Both the position numbers and the translations under genes were made by a program. Of a stretch of 64,000 bases of DNA, positions 50,657 through 61,452 are shown piece by piece. The notes under the pieces were generated by a model, which worked only from the letters and a program-made list of their open reading frames with translations, did no database searches and was not told the DNA's origin. Positions within the stretch are counted from its first letter, which is position 1. Each line of letters opens with the position of its first letter. The DNA lies in contig NZ_AP025497.1 of assembly GCF_024347535.1 (NCBI RefSeq), forward strand, positions 62,001-126,000. Reading direction: 5' to 3'. The stretch comes from Vibrio kanaloae (GTDB taxonomy: Bacteria > Pseudomonadota > Gammaproteobacteria > Enterobacterales > Vibrionaceae).

Positions 50657-51064
50657 TTACTGATAAAGATATTTGGTAAACAGTAAGTCAGCAATGAGGG
50701 TTTTCCCCGTCTCAGGAAGTAAAATCTTGTTAAGATGTTCAACCAAGGTTTTTCTTAAATCTTCCCTACCTGATAGCGATTTTATGGTTTCTTCATTCTG
50801 CTTGCCGAGTAACTCAATAACAGCATCACGGATTAACGGCTGATGATGTTCAATGGTCGCTAAGTCATGACTATCGGCCACCATGATGTCGAGGCGTACT
50901 TGGATATAGCCCAGTTTTTTACCTTTAGTATAAAAGTTGGTTGTCAGGTCTGGTTCTAGCGTGAAGTAAGCGAGTTTAGATAGAGACTCCTCTTCAGCAA
51001 AACTTGATGCTGAAAAGAGCAGGCTAATCGCAAGAAATACTTGGGCTACATAACGTTTGTGCAT
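50657..51064 (-). CDS. Exported FliL-like protein
   Basis: 135 residues. A Sec signal peptide (MHKRYVAQVFLAISLLFSA, cleavage near SFA-EE) precedes a FliL domain (LGYIQVRLDIMV, DAVIELLGKQNEETIKSLSGREDLRKTL split here). Typical FliL is membrane-anchored next to the flagellar stator. This member looks free in the periplasm and is away from flagellar genes. Divergent from ubiC. Confidence 0.82.
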   Translation of the reverse strand: MHKRYVAQVFLAISLLFSASSFAEEESLSKLAYFTLEPDLTTNFYTKGKKLGYIQVRLDIMVADSHDLATIEHHQPLIRDAVIELLGKQNEETIKSLSGREDLRKTLVEHLNKILLPETGKTLIADLLFTKYLYQ

Positions 51065-51213
51065 ATTTGTGACTTTTCTTTAGTTTATTCGCGATATTCG
51101 AAACGCGTTTGTCTTGTTACAATGAGCGGTCTAAATCTAAATACATTTACAATTCAACAGCGCTTTGAGTTTGTTCGAAAATTGAAGCTTTATTGTACGT
51201 GTAAAGTCACCTA

Positions 51214-51765
51214 TTGAATACTAGTATGAATCAGCCAATATCGCTGTATCTTAATTCGTTAATGAATGTAGATTGGCAAAACACAGAAATATTTGATTTT
51301 CCTAATAAAACCGCCAAAGAGTGGCTTATGGAGCAAGGATCTCTTTCTCGCAAATTAGGAAGGAGCTGCCAGCACTTATCGGTTGAGTTGCTTCATAATC
51401 AAGTTGTAGAGCGATCAATGCTGCAACCCGATGAGGAACAGCTTTTATCATCGTTTGATTGCTTACTACGTAAAGTGATTTTAAAAGGTGATGACGCGCC
51501 GTGGGTACTAGGTCGAACCTTAATTCCCAGAGTGACGTTAGAAGATAAACACTCAGACTTATCTCAACAAGGGAACGTCCCGCTCGGTCTCACCGTGTTT
51601 AATGCCGAAAACGTAAAGCGAGATGCGTTGCAAGTTGGTTGGGTTATTGTAGGCGAAGAGCGATTGCTCGCTCGTCGTTCTCGTTTATGGATGAATCACA
51701 AGCCTATGCTCGTCGCTGAACTGTTTTTGCCAACATCCCCCATTTACTCTAAGGAGAGTGTGTAA
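51214..51765 (+). CDS. ubiC: Chorismate pyruvate-lyase
   Basis: 183 residues; turns chorismate into 4-hydroxybenzoate and pyruvate, the first step of ubiquinone synthesis. Features include WLMEQGSLSRKLGRSC and LLARRSRLWMNHKPMLVAELFLP. A TTG at 51214 and an ATG at 51226 are both possible starts. UbiA begins at the next base after its stop. Confidence 0.93.
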   Translation: MNTSMNQPISLYLNSLMNVDWQNTEIFDFPNKTAKEWLMEQGSLSRKLGRSCQHLSVELLHNQVVERSMLQPDEEQLLSSFDCLLRKVILKGDDAPWVLGRTLIPRVTLEDKHSDLSQQGNVPLGLTVFNAENVKRDALQVGWVIVGEERLLARRSRLWMNHKPMLVAELFLPTSPIYSKESV

Positions 51766-52620
51766 ATGCTTGCTACCAAAGCGAAGGCGTACTGGCAATT
51801 AACACGAATGAATCGCCCAATTGGTACTTTGTTACTTCTTTGGCCGACCTTGTGGTCGTTGATTATCGCCGCGCAAGGCATGCCTGACCTTGATGTTTTG
51901 ATTGTTTTCGTATTAGGTGTGGTGCTGATGCGCTCAGCTGGTTGTGTGATTAATGATTTTGCTGATCGCAAAGTAGATGGCCATGTAAAACGAACCAAGC
52001 AGCGTCCATTGCCTTCAGGTTTGGTTTCCAGTAGAGAAGCCATATTACTTTTTTTAGCACTGGCTGTGGTCTCATTCCTGTTGGTGCTAACTATGAACCC
52101 TCTTACCATCAAATTGTCTTTTATCGGAGTTGGCTTAGCTTTCATTTATCCGTTCATGAAGCGCTTTACCCATCTTCCACAATTGTTCCTTGGGCTGGCT
52201 TTCAGCTGGGCAATACCAATGGCTTGGGCGGCACAAACCAATGATCTACCAAGTGTTGTTTGGTTTATTTTTATAATGAATGCATTTTGGACTATTGCCT
52301 ACGACACACAATATGCCATGGTCGACCGCGATGATGACCTTAAGATTGGCATTAAGTCGACAGCTATTTTGTTTGGCCGATTCGATAAGCTTATCGTTGG
52401 CTTTTTGCAGTTAGTAACACTGACGATGTTGATTGCAGTGGGCATGCATTACCATTTGGGTGATATCTTTTACTGGGCTTTGTTAGCGGTAGGGGGCTTG
52501 TTTGTGTACCAACAGCACTTGATGCGTCATCGCGACCGAGACCTATGCTTCCAAGCCTTCCTCAACAACAACTATGTTGGGATGGCAGTAACTGTCGGTT
52601 TGTTCATTACCTTCTGGTAG
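51766..52620 (+). CDS. ubiA: 4-hydroxybenzoate octaprenyltransferase
   Basis: 284 residues with about eight membrane segments. The Asp-rich prenyl-diphosphate motifs are [11 protein letters not shown] and [12 protein letters not shown]. Attaches the isoprenoid chain to 4-hydroxybenzoate. Directly joined to ubiC. Confidence 0.96.
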   Translation: MLATKAKAYWQLTRMNRPIGTLLLLWPTLWSLIIAAQGMPDLDVLIVFVLGVVLMRSAGCVINDFADRKVDGHVKRTKQRPLPSGLVSSREAILLFLALAVVSFLLVLTMNPLTIKLSFIGVGLAFIYPFMKRFTHLPQLFLGLAFSWAIPMAWAAQTNDLPSVVWFIFIMNAFWTIAYDTQYAMVDRDDDLKIGIKSTAILFGRFDKLIVGFLQLVTLTMLIAVGMHYHLGDIFYWALLAVGGLFVYQQHLMRHRDRDLCFQAFLNNNYVGMAVTVGLFITFW

Positions 52621-52653
52621 AACTTAGCTTTTTGAGTTGCTTGACTCAAAATG

Positions 52654-52680
52654 AAAAGGCACCTATTTGGTGCCTTTTTT
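52654..52680. terminator. Terminator between ubiA and plsB
   Basis: AAAAGGCACC / GGTGCCTTTT stem between convergent genes. Confidence 0.9.
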
Positions 52681-52723
52681 GATCGTTTCAGTCTAGTGAT
52701 TAAAGCGAATATTAGCTGAAAGA

Positions 52724-55147
52724 TTACTCTACTTGGTGGATGCTCTCTTGAATCGTAATACGCACTTCTGGGTAAAGCATAGAGTAAAGAAGCTTAGCGA
52801 ATTGCTGAGTCTTTTCTAAATCACAGTTACCATCGTTGTCTAGGTATTGCTGCTGTTTCAGTGTCGCGAACATCGATGCGAATACACCTTTGTCGAAGAA
52901 CTCTGGAGCGTTGATACCATGTAAGCGACCAAGGCGCTGTGCAATGTCTTGGCTCTTTGTTTCCAGATCAGATTTATCCAGTTCAGGATTTTCTGCCAAT
53001 AGGTTTAGAGCAATAGAGTAGCGCTGCAGCGTTTCTGTAATCGTACGACCTAATAGCATCAGTGCTTGGCTGTTTGATTGGTTGATGGTGACTTCGTTGT
53101 TTGACACAACAAGCATACCTTGGCTGACTAGCTCTTCAATGATGTTTGAAACTACACCTTCAAGCTTGTCTTCGTCGTAGCTTAGGAACAACTCTTTCTT
53201 CAAGAACGGGTAGAGTGCCGCAACATTCTGTTGAATAGCTTCAATCGATAGACCACGTTGACGAATCGTCATTTGAGCAATTAACGACGGTAGAGCGAAC
53301 AAGTGAATGATGTTGTTACGGTAGTACGTCATCAGAATGGATTGGTGACGATCGAGTGAAACTATATCGCCCATTGAATCTGATTCGATCAGGAACTTGT
53401 TTAGTGATTCAGCGTGTTTGACCAGATCTTCAGCGCTCTCTTTTGGTACCGTGAATGTATTAGAATAAGGTACATTTTTCAGTAAAGACAGGTAACAGTT
53501 GATCTGAGAAACCAAAGAGTCACGAGATAATGCACGTTGTCGTGAAGCGAGTAGAGCGGTTGCACAAAGAGTTAGAGCGTTGGTCGCTGCTGCATCATTA
53601 ATATGCGTCATCATCTTAGTTGCCAAACCATTAACCACAGGGTTCATCCATTGTGGTTTACCAGCCCCCATTGGGTCTATATCTTTGGTCCACTCAGGTG
53701 CGTGTTCGTTTAGATATTGGTTCAGTTGGATCGGCTCACCGAAGTTGACATAACCTTTACCAAAGTTGCGCAGTTTACGCAGAGTACGAATCACTAGGCT
53801 CGCGTTTTCTTTCTCTTTGCGCTTACCACGAAGCTCTTTGGCGTAAGTCGCTACTTCCATAACGTGTTCGTAGCCGATGTACACAGGAACCAAAGTAACT
53901 GGGCGGTTCATACCACGCAACATGGCTTGGATTGTCATTGCTAACATGCCGGTTTTCGCTTGCAATAGACGCCCCGTACGAGAACGGCCACCTTCACTGA
54001 AGTATTCTACCGAGTAACCTTTTGCAAATAGCTCTGCTAGGTATTCACGGAAAATAGTTGAGTACAGCTTGTTGCCTTTGAAGCTACGACGAATAAAGAA
54101 CGCACCACCATGGCGGAAAATAGGGCCAGCAGGGAAGAAGTTCAAGTTGATGCCCGCTGCGATGTGTGGAGGCACCATGCCTTCATGATATAAAACATAA
54201 GACAACAGTAGGTAGTCCATATGGCTACGGTGACAAGGTACATAAACGATTTCGTGGCCATCTTGAGCCAGCTTACGAACGGTTGAAGCGTTATTGATGT
54301 GTAGGCCTTGGTACAACTTATTCCATAACCAACCAAGCACTTTCTCTCCACGCTTAATCAGTGAGTAAGAGAAATTAGCGGCAATCTCATCCATGATGTC
54401 TTGAGCTTCTTTGCTCGCTTTCTCGACCGAGATGTTCTTTGATTTTGCTTCATCTTCAATTGCCTTCTTGATCGCTTCTGACTTCAGTAGGCGGTTAAAA
54501 AGAGCTTGGCGGCTGGGTAGGTTCGGTCCTGATGCTGCTAACTTTTGGCGAGAGAAGTGAATACGCGCCACGCGCGCTAATTTATGCGCGATGGTGCTGT
54601 CGGTACCGTGAGAGTTAGCCATGTAACGTAAAGAAACCACAGGGCTAAATCGAACTAGGCAGTCACGGCCTGCCAGTAATACAGCTTTTGACTTCTCTAA
54701 GCCATTCATTGCTTGTAGGTAAGGCTTCTGGTTATTCTCTTTACCGGGTTTACGTCCCCACAGCACAGTGGCAGGGATAACTTGAACATCAAGCTCAGAG
54801 TCGTCGGCATGCAGTGAAAGCAGCTCCGAGAAAACTTCAATTGAAGAGCTTGGTACATAATCATCGTCTTGCAGTAAAGTTTTGCGAGAAGAGATAAAAA
54901 CGTAGCGTTGCAGTGATTTACCGTTGATTTCAAGCTTGCTCAACGGATCAGGTAGTCCCAGTTCAAGTGCATGTTTTTGCAATGTAAGCATGTCTACACT
55001 TGAGCGAAACGGTAAGGCGTATACAATCGGTTTGCCTAAATCAATGTTCAAATCCTCAACTGGGTTTGAAGGGATTGATGTGCCTTTTACCAATAAGGAT
55101 AAAGGTAGCTTCATTAATGAACGTGAAAAAGATTGTCCAGAAGACAT
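52724..55147 (-). CDS. plsB: Glycerol-3-phosphate acyltransferase
   Basis: 807 residues; the first acyl transfer in phospholipid synthesis at the inner membrane. Motif I is [14 protein letters not shown], motif [15 protein letters not shown], motif [15 protein letters not shown], and motif [13 protein letters not shown]. Divergent from dgkA, as in E. coli. Confidence 0.97.
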   Translation of the reverse strand: MSSGQSFSRSLMKLPLSLLVKGTSIPSNPVEDLNIDLGKPIVYALPFRSSVDMLTLQKHALELGLPDPLSKLEINGKSLQRYVFISSRKTLLQDDDYVPSSSIEVFSELLSLHADDSELDVQVIPATVLWGRKPGKENNQKPYLQAMNGLEKSKAVLLAGRDCLVRFSPVVSLRYMANSHGTDSTIAHKLARVARIHFSRQKLAASGPNLPSRQALFNRLLKSEAIKKAIEDEAKSKNISVEKASKEAQDIMDEIAANFSYSLIKRGEKVLGWLWNKLYQGLHINNASTVRKLAQDGHEIVYVPCHRSHMDYLLLSYVLYHEGMVPPHIAAGINLNFFPAGPIFRHGGAFFIRRSFKGNKLYSTIFREYLAELFAKGYSVEYFSEGGRSRTGRLLQAKTGMLAMTIQAMLRGMNRPVTLVPVYIGYEHVMEVATYAKELRGKRKEKENASLVIRTLRKLRNFGKGYVNFGEPIQLNQYLNEHAPEWTKDIDPMGAGKPQWMNPVVNGLATKMMTHINDAAATNALTLCATALLASRQRALSRDSLVSQINCYLSLLKNVPYSNTFTVPKESAEDLVKHAESLNKFLIESDSMGDIVSLDRHQSILMTYYRNNIIHLFALPSLIAQMTIRQRGLSIEAIQQNVAALYPFLKKELFLSYDEDKLEGVVSNIIEELVSQGMLVVSNNEVTINQSNSQALMLLGRTITETLQRYSIALNLLAENPELDKSDLETKSQDIAQRLGRLHGINAPEFFDKGVFASMFATLKQQQYLDNDGNCDLEKTQQFAKLLYSMLYPEVRITIQESIHQVE

Positions 55148-55366
55148 ATAGGTTCACTGCCTCAATAGTTATTTCAATGTGCTTAAGCGTATCGCTATTT
55201 CTATGATGAAAGGATAAATCCTATGAGTGAAATAGGGGGAAGCCTAGGCGTAAATTTAATCGATGCAAGAATACCAGAAACTGGTCTAACCTTTTAATGG
55301 AAATAGTCATATTGACGTTAAGTTTGTGGAAAATCATTCATCGACTGATTGAGTATAGAGTTAAAA

Positions 55367-55729
55367 ATGACAAAGAAATCAAGTACAGGATTCAAACGTA
55401 TCATCAAAGCTGCAGGCTTTTCATGGCAGGGCATCACGAGTTCGTTTAAAAACGAAGCTGCATTTCGACAAGAAGTGTTGCTGGCAGCTGTACTCATCCC
55501 ACTGGCGTTTTACCTAGACGTAAGCCAGGTTGAGCGAATCTTGATGATCTCTGCCATCGTATTGGTGATGGTTGTCGAGCTAATAAATACTGCGATTGAA
55601 GCGGTCGTTGATCGGATTGGCAGTGAACATCATGAGTTATCTGGAATGGCAAAAGATGTCGGTTCGGCAGCGGTTTTTATCTGTTTAATGTTAGCGGGTT
55701 ACGTCTGGCTAGAGGTATTGTTTTTGTAA
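55367..55729 (+). CDS. dgkA: Diacylglycerol kinase
   Basis: 120-residue integral membrane kinase with three membrane segments; recycles diacylglycerol. NEAAFRQE and VVELINTAIEAVVDRIGSE hold the active-site Glu and Asn residues. The ATG at 55367 gives the E. coli-like length; a TTG at 55349 would add six residues. Confidence 0.95.
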   Translation: MTKKSSTGFKRIIKAAGFSWQGITSSFKNEAAFRQEVLLAAVLIPLAFYLDVSQVERILMISAIVLVMVVELINTAIEAVVDRIGSEHHELSGMAKDVGSAAVFICLMLAGYVWLEVLFL

Positions 55730-55780
55730 TTCGCTAAAAATGAACTAAAAACAACCAATTGCTTTGCTTTTGTTCAGTTA

Positions 55781-55816
55781 CTGGATATACTCACAGTCAA
55801 CTGTATAAAAAGACAG
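55781..55816. promoter_or_regulatory. Two SOS boxes of lexA
   Basis: CTGGATATACTCACAG (55781-55796) and CTGTATAAAAAGACAG (55801-55816) match the LexA box CTG-N10-CAG, four bases apart, as at E. coli lexA, which carries a double box for autoregulation. Confidence 0.92.
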
Positions 55817-55823
55817 GTGAATC

Positions 55824-56444
55824 ATGAAGCCGTTAACGCCCCGCCAGCAACAAGTCTTTAACCTTATCAAAAGTAAGATCGAAGATTCCGGAATGCCACC
55901 GACGCGTGCAGAAATTGCACGTGAATTAGGCTTCCGTTCTGCTAATGCAGCAGAAGAACATTTGAAAGCTCTTGCTCGTAAAGAAGCGATTGAGATTATC
56001 CCGGGTGCGTCTCGCGGTATTCGTATTTTGCTTGAAGATGCAGCAAACGAAGAACAAGGTTTACCACTCATCGGTCAGGTTGCCGCTGGTGAGCCTATTT
56101 TGGCTCAAGAGCATGTAGAAATGCATTACCAAGTTGACCCTGGCATGTTTAAACCACAAGCTGACTTCTTACTTCGTGTAAATGGCGAAAGTATGAAAGA
56201 CATCGGTATTATGGATGGTGATTTATTAGCTGTTCATAAAACACAAGATGTACGCGATGGTCAGGTTGTCGTGGCTCGTGTCGATGATGATGTAACGGTA
56301 AAACGCTTAGAACGTAAAGGTGCAACGGTTCTGTTACATGCTGAAAATGAAGAGTTTTCTCCAATCCATGTCGATCTAGAATCTCAACACTTATCTATTG
56401 AAGGGCTTGCGGTTGGTATCATTCGCAACACCGACTGGATGTAA
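55824..56444 (+). CDS. lexA: SOS repressor LexA
   Basis: 206 residues. N-terminal winged helix ([29 protein letters not shown]), cleavage site Ala88-Gly89 in VAAGEP, Ser123 in GESMKD and Lys160 in VTVKR form the self-cleavage pair. Represses DNA-damage genes until RecA filament triggers its cleavage. Starts seven bases after its second SOS box. Confidence 0.97.
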   Translation: MKPLTPRQQQVFNLIKSKIEDSGMPPTRAEIARELGFRSANAAEEHLKALARKEAIEIIPGASRGIRILLEDAANEEQGLPLIGQVAAGEPILAQEHVEMHYQVDPGMFKPQADFLLRVNGESMKDIGIMDGDLLAVHKTQDVRDGQVVVARVDDDVTVKRLERKGATVLLHAENEEFSPIHVDLESQHLSIEGLAVGIIRNTDWM

Positions 56445-56462
56445 TCAATGCAAATATCTTAT

Positions 56463-56510
56463 TGATATTTATTCTCAATAACTTGTTATTGTAATTGATA
56501 TTCATTATCA
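56463..56510. promoter_or_regulatory. Two Fur-like boxes upstream of the methyltransferase gene
   Basis: TGATATTCATTATCA (56496-56510) matches 13 of 14 defined bases of the Fur 7-1-7 motif; a second, TGATATTTATTCTCA (56463-56477), matches 12 of 14. The start of the next gene is about 26 bases downstream. Confidence 0.7.
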
Positions 56511-56535
56511 TCTTCTTTGTCGAGATACAAGGAAG

Positions 56536-57420
56536 ATGATGATGCCAAATCCAGCCAAACCTCAAATTAAGCCGCTTATTCGTAAGCCGCGCTCCTTTGA
56601 TCAAAAGGCTTATTCTGATCAAGGGTTTGCACATCAAGAATTTCAAGTTCCGACGAATCTCGTTCAACATCTTTGGTTTCGCAGCCGCGAAAGTCTTGCC
56701 GATGATGGTTTGGTTTATGATCCTATCGGAGCGCAAGCCTGTAAGCGTTGCCAATTGGCACCAGAATGTCTTACCGGTGAACTCGACCAACAACAACTCC
56801 TTTATGCGACGCTGACTCAACTTTGCGACTCTCAAGTTCAACAGTTCTTATCTCACAATCCAGATGCTTGGATTATTAACGTGGGAGCGGGGCTTGATAC
56901 GCGTTTCTACCGTTTAGATAATGGCCGCTGTCATTGGGTAGAATTGGATGTCACGGAAAACCTAGTTTGGCGGCAACGCTTGTTCCACAAAAATGAACGA
57001 TATCGCTTGGAGTGTGGTTCTGTCGATGACCTAACTTGGTTGGATGAACTTAATATTCCAGAACAAGCCTCGGTGATGGTGGTGTGTGAACATGCTCTGC
57101 TCGATTGCAATGAACAGCAGGCGGCGAACTTCATTCAGTCTTTGAGCCGCTACTTTACTCATGCACATGCGTGTTTAGTGTTAGCTGGAGATAAAAGCTC
57201 AAGTACGTTGGGACAAAAGCTTGGTTCAGGAAAGTATGCTCATGGGTTGTCTTCACCAATAGACAGCGTTCTTAATTGGCTGCCATGGGCACAATGGGTA
57301 AAAGCGTTTTCTCCCCTAGACCAACAATGCAATCGTTGGAAATTGTGGCAGCGGCTTCTTTGTAAAATCTCTCAGGTCAAAAAGCGTTTAACGCCACAGT
57401 TAGTGCTCGTGAAATGGTAA
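56536..57420 (+). CDS. LCM-type SAM-dependent methyltransferase
   Basis: 294 residues (a second Met at 56539 and a third at 56542 are equally good starts). The IINVGAGLDTRFYRLDNG segment is the SAM site of the leucine-carboxyl-methyltransferase/PPM1 and TcmP-like families, and WVELDVTE holds the acidic ribose ligand. Substrate unknown. It lies between lexA and the MATE gene, where E. coli has lexA-dinF, and two Fur-like boxes lie before it, so expression under low iron is suspected. Confidence 0.82.
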   Translation: MMMPNPAKPQIKPLIRKPRSFDQKAYSDQGFAHQEFQVPTNLVQHLWFRSRESLADDGLVYDPIGAQACKRCQLAPECLTGELDQQQLLYATLTQLCDSQVQQFLSHNPDAWIINVGAGLDTRFYRLDNGRCHWVELDVTENLVWRQRLFHKNERYRLECGSVDDLTWLDELNIPEQASVMVVCEHALLDCNEQQAANFIQSLSRYFTHAHACLVLAGDKSSSTLGQKLGSGKYAHGLSSPIDSVLNWLPWAQWVKAFSPLDQQCNRWKLWQRLLCKISQVKKRLTPQLVLVKW

Positions 57421-57537
57421 CCCTAGCGGTTCTGTATTTCGAGTAACTGAGCACATAGCCGGTATAAGTAAAATTCCACAACATAGTGAAAGCCCACCCA
57501 CTAGGTTAAACTATCGCCTCTAATCTAAGAGGTGATC

Positions 57538-58893
57538 GTGAAGCTATTTAATCCCCAAACTATTTTTCAAACGCTATCCAATCAGGCGATGCACAAAAAA
57601 GTGTTGTTGCTCGCGATCCCGATGGTTCTCTCTAATATTACTGTTCCACTGCTGGGCTTAGTCGATGCGGCGGTTATCGGTCACTTAGAGCATTCTTGGT
57701 ACCTAGGTGGTGTGGCATTAGGTGGCACTATGATCAGCGTGACCTTCTGGTTGCTCGGATTTCTGCGCATGTCGACAACAGGGCTCGCCGCGCAATCTTA
57801 TGGTGCAAATGATGGCAAACAGCTTGGTTTGGTGTTCGTGCAAGGTGTAACCATGGCCTTGGGGTTTGCTGGTGTCTTTTTGCTTTTACACAGTCTAGTC
57901 GCCGATTTAGTTTTCTCATTGAGTAGCGCCAGTGATCAAGTTAAGCACTATGGTCAGCAATATTTTTCAATCCGCGCCTGGAGTGCGCCTGCCGCGCTGA
58001 CTAACTTTGTGATTCTAGGTTGGCTGCTCGGGACTCAAAATGCCAAAGCGCCCATATGGATGGTGATCATCACCAATATCACCAATATCGTTTTGGATAT
58101 TGTTTTTGTTATCGGTTTAGGGTGGCAAGTGGAAGGTGCTGCATTGGCATCTGTAATGGCTGATTATGCCGGTCTAACATTTGGCTTGATTTGTGTTTAC
58201 CGAATCTGGGCGAAGAAACAGTTACCATCGCCATGGGATCTGCTTAAGAAAACCAGCCAAGGTTTAAGTCGCTTCGTAAAACTGAATCGAGATATTTTCC
58301 TGCGTTCTCTGTGTCTGCAAGCCACGTTTACTTTCATGACTTTCCAAGGCGCAAGCTTTGGCGATGATGTTGTTGCGGCCAATGCCGTGTTGATGAGTTT
58401 CTTGATGATCATCTCTTATGGGATGGATGGCTTTGCCTATGCAATGGAAGCCATGGTGGGTAAAGCGATTGGCGCGAAAGATAAAGATGAGTTAAACCAG
58501 TCATTGATTGGTACCTTTTTATGGAGCTTCAATATTTGTTTGGTACTGACCATAGCCTTCGCAATCGCTGGCTCGAGCTTAATCAATATGATTACTACAA
58601 TCCCAGACGTGAAGAGCCAAGCCGAGGTGTATTTACCGTGGTTAATAGCAATGCCATTGGTGTCTATGTGGTGCTTTTTACTGGATGGGATTTTTGTTGG
58701 GGCCACTAAAGGTAAGGATATGCGCAATAGTATGTTTGTTGCGACCTGCAGTTTCTTCGCGATTTTCTACTTAGCATCAGGCTTAGAAAACCATGCACTG
58801 TGGCTAGCGATGCTGAGCTTTATGGCAATGCGCGGAATTGGTCTTGGTGTGTTGTTTGTTTCTCAGTGGAAAAAGGGTGAGTTTCTCGCTTAG
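57538..58893 (+). CDS. dinF: MATE efflux protein, DinF type
   Basis: 451 residues with about 12 membrane segments. The start (KVLLLAIPMVLSNITVPLLGLVDAAVIG) and the family pattern of alternating halves fit a MATE exporter in the DinF branch. It lies near lexA as in E. coli. The GTG at 57538 was chosen because AGAGG sits at the right distance; a GTG at 57532 is the alternative. No SOS box of its own was seen. Confidence 0.88.
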   Translation: MKLFNPQTIFQTLSNQAMHKKVLLLAIPMVLSNITVPLLGLVDAAVIGHLEHSWYLGGVALGGTMISVTFWLLGFLRMSTTGLAAQSYGANDGKQLGLVFVQGVTMALGFAGVFLLLHSLVADLVFSLSSASDQVKHYGQQYFSIRAWSAPAALTNFVILGWLLGTQNAKAPIWMVIITNITNIVLDIVFVIGLGWQVEGAALASVMADYAGLTFGLICVYRIWAKKQLPSPWDLLKKTSQGLSRFVKLNRDIFLRSLCLQATFTFMTFQGASFGDDVVAANAVLMSFLMIISYGMDGFAYAMEAMVGKAIGAKDKDELNQSLIGTFLWSFNICLVLTIAFAIAGSSLINMITTIPDVKSQAEVYLPWLIAMPLVSMWCFLLDGIFVGATKGKDMRNSMFVATCSFFAIFYLASGLENHALWLAMLSFMAMRGIGLGVLFVSQWKKGEFLA

Positions 58894-59007
58894 CTTACTT
58901 AGATAGCTCAGTTCAGGGAGCAACAAATAGAGGCTGTACAGGAAAAAGGGTATTTAGAACATCATGATCTAATTACTATTAATGCTTTAATGTTCAATAT
59001 CTTAAAT

Positions 59008-59038
59008 AAAAACAGCAAGCGCGCTGCTTGCTGTTTTT
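59008..59038. terminator. Terminator between dinF and sthA
   Basis: AAAAACAGCAAGC / GCTTGCTGTTTTT stem between convergent genes. Confidence 0.92.
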
Positions 59039-59082
59039 GTATTTGGCCTATGGGTGGTCAAATACTCCTATTGGTTCTTTGT

Positions 59083-60483
59083 CTAGAATAAACGGTTAAG
59101 CCCGTTGAGTGCTGCAACACGATAAGCTTCCGCCATCGTTGGATAGTTAAAGGTCGTATTCACAAAGTACTCGATGGTATTGGCTTCACCTTTCTGTTCC
59201 ATAATCGCTTGTCCGATATGGATGATTTCAGCGGCACGCTCACCAAACACGTGGATACCTAAAATCTCTTTGGTTTCGCGATGGAACAGAATCTTCAAGC
59301 TACCAATGTCTTTACCCGCAATTTGAGCACGAGCTAGGTGTTTGAATGAAGAACGTCCTACTTCATATGGTACTTTAGCTGCGGTAAGTTCTTGCTCGGT
59401 TTTACCAACAGAGCTGATCTCAGGGATGGTGTAGATCCCTGTTGGGATGTCTTCAATCAGGTGGTGTTCTGCTTCACCTTTGACGATCGCTTGTGCGACA
59501 AATCGACCTTGGTCGTAAGCAGCACTCGCTAAGCTGGGGTAACCAATCACATCACCTACCGCGTAAACATGGTCAACGCTGGTTTGGTAATTGGTGTTTA
59601 TGGATACTTGTCCACGAGAATCGGCTTCTAAGCCAACCGCACTAAGGTTCAGTTTATCGGTATTACCTGTTCGACCGTTGGCATACAGTAGGCAATCCGC
59701 ACGCATTTTCTTGCCAGACTCTAGGTGAATGATAACGCCATCGTCCGTACCTTCAATTTTCTCAAAGGTTTCATCGTTACGAATCACAACACCGCTGTTC
59801 CAGAAGTGGTAAGAAAGCGCATCAGACGTTTCATTGTCTAGGAATGAGAGTAGGCGGTCACGAGTATTGATGAGATCGGTTTTTACACCTAAACCGCGGA
59901 AGATTGAGGCGTATTCACAGCCAATAACACCAGCGCCATAAATAATGATGTGTTGCGGGTCGTGCTTAAGAGAAAGAATCGAGTCGCTGTCATAGATACG
60001 TTCATGCAAGAAATCAACATTATCTGGCTGATAAGGTCGCGAACCCGTTGCGATTACAAACTTGTCAGCACTGTAATGTTCTTCTGTCCCATCGCTTTGC
60101 ATGACAGAGATAGTGTTGGTATCGATAAAACGTGCAGAACCAAACACTAATGTACATTGGTTGCGATCATAAAAGCCCTGGCGCAGTCGAGTCTGTTTAT
60201 CGATGACTGATTTAGCATGGCCCAGAATACTGGAGAAGGTAGAGTGGATGCTTTTGTTATTTTGACAAAACAGCGGGTTGCTGTTGAATTCAATAATACG
60301 ACTTACAGCATGACGCAGTGCTTTGGAAGGAATGGTTCCCCAATGGGTGCAACCACCACCAACGCTGCTCTCTTTCTCAATGATCGCAACATTCAACCCT
60401 GCTTTGGTTAATCCCATCGCTGCCCCTTCTCCTCCGGGGCCACTACCAATTACGATTACATCAAAGTGGTTGGAGTGCGGCAT
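59083..60483 (-). CDS. sthA: Soluble pyridine nucleotide transhydrogenase SthA
   Basis: 466-residue FAD protein that moves reducing equivalents between NADPH and NAD+. FAD motif [20 protein letters not shown] motif [16 protein letters not shown], and [17 protein letters not shown]. The usual redox disulfide of this superfamily is absent: [15 protein letters not shown] has one Cys only, as expected for SthA. Divergent from fabR. Confidence 0.96.
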   Translation of the reverse strand: MPHSNHFDVIVIGSGPGGEGAAMGLTKAGLNVAIIEKESSVGGGCTHWGTIPSKALRHAVSRIIEFNSNPLFCQNNKSIHSTFSSILGHAKSVIDKQTRLRQGFYDRNQCTLVFGSARFIDTNTISVMQSDGTEEHYSADKFVIATGSRPYQPDNVDFLHERIYDSDSILSLKHDPQHIIIYGAGVIGCEYASIFRGLGVKTDLINTRDRLLSFLDNETSDALSYHFWNSGVVIRNDETFEKIEGTDDGVIIHLESGKKMRADCLLYANGRTGNTDKLNLSAVGLEADSRGQVSINTNYQTSVDHVYAVGDVIGYPSLASAAYDQGRFVAQAIVKGEAEHHLIEDIPTGIYTIPEISSVGKTEQELTAAKVPYEVGRSSFKHLARAQIAGKDIGSLKILFHRETKEILGIHVFGERAAEIIHIGQAIMEQKGEANTIEYFVNTTFNYPTMAEAYRVAALNGLNRLF

Positions 60484-60810
60484 AGATATCTTCCTTGTTA
60501 TATTTAATTAACATTGCTTTAGTGAGATTTTAACTGATTCTGTTCTTGGGTACATGAAAAGGACATCAGAGAGTCGGTGGGATCACGCAGTGTTCTCAAA
60601 AAAATAACATTTGGTATGTTGTATGTCTCCAAATCACAGTGTGGAGATTGAAATTTTTTGTTCGAGCGTATTTACTTCGGTACGTGAACAAAGAGGTATG
60701 TTGAGTGTCTTATATAACCAGAGTGCCTTATATAAATAAGTGATTCGCGTTATATTGAAGAGAGTATTAGACATGCCTGTTTAGGCTGTAAAAGAAGAAT
60801 TTGATAAAGT
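60484..60810. promoter_or_regulatory. sthA-fabR divergent control region
   Basis: A 327-base gap. It contains an interrupted inverted repeat TTTGTTCGAGCGTA / TACGTGAACAAAG (60658-60693) and a tandem near-repeat GAGTGTCTTATATAA / GAGTGCCTTATATAA (60702-60735). FabR autoregulation through the inverted repeat is possible but unproven. Confidence 0.55.
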
Positions 60811-61452
60811 ATGAAACCAATGGGCATTCGCGCACAGCAAAAAGAAAAAACTCGTCGTAGCTTAATTGATGCAGCATTTAGCCAACTCAGCGCCGATCGT
60901 AGTTTTTCCAACCTAAGCTTGAGAGAAGTTGCTCGTGAGGCTGGAATAGCCCCAACTTCCTTTTATCGTCATTTCAAAGACATGGATGAGCTTGGCTTAA
61001 CCATGGTTGATGAAGGTGGCTTACTGTTGCGTCAATTAATGCGTCAAGCTCGTCAGCGTATAGTAAAAGAAGGCAGTGTGATTCGCACATCGGTTGAAAC
61101 CTTTATGGAATTCATTGAAAGCAGTCCAAATGTATTCAGACTGTTATTACGAGAGCGCTCAGGAACTTCATTTGAGTTTCGTGCTGCAGTAGCTCGTGAA
61201 ATACAGCACTTCTCTGCTGAGTTAACCGAATATTTGATTACGACTGGCATGACAAGAGATGAAGCTTTTACTCAAGCTGAAGCCTCCGTCATATTGGTTT
61301 TTAACTCAGGGGCAGAAGCACTAGATTTAGATCGACGTCAGCGAGATGAATTGGCTGATCGCTTGATCATGCAATTGCGAATGATGGCCAAAGGGGCTTT
61401 TTGGTATCGTAAAGAACGTGAACGTAACCGATTAAAAGGCGGGATTGAATAA
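60811..61452 (+). CDS. fabR: FabR, unsaturated fatty acid synthesis repressor
   Basis: 213-residue TetR-family regulator; N-terminal helix-turn-helix [20 protein letters not shown]. FabR represses fabA and fabB in answer to unsaturated acyl thioesters. Its neighbours sthA and yijD match E. coli. The stop overlaps the yijD start by one base. Confidence 0.94.
   Translation: MKPMGIRAQQKEKTRRSLIDAAFSQLSADRSFSNLSLREVAREAGIAPTSFYRHFKDMDELGLTMVDEGGLLLRQLMRQARQRIVKEGSVIRTSVETFMEFIESSPNVFRLLLRERSGTSFEFRAAVAREIQHFSAELTEYLITTGMTRDEAFTQAEASVILVFNSGAEALDLDRRQRDELADRLIMQLRMMAKGAFWYRKERERNRLKGGIE

Noticed and set aside
57421-57531. SOS box before dinF
   Set aside because: CTGTATTTCGAGTAACTG is the only candidate and lacks the CAG half.
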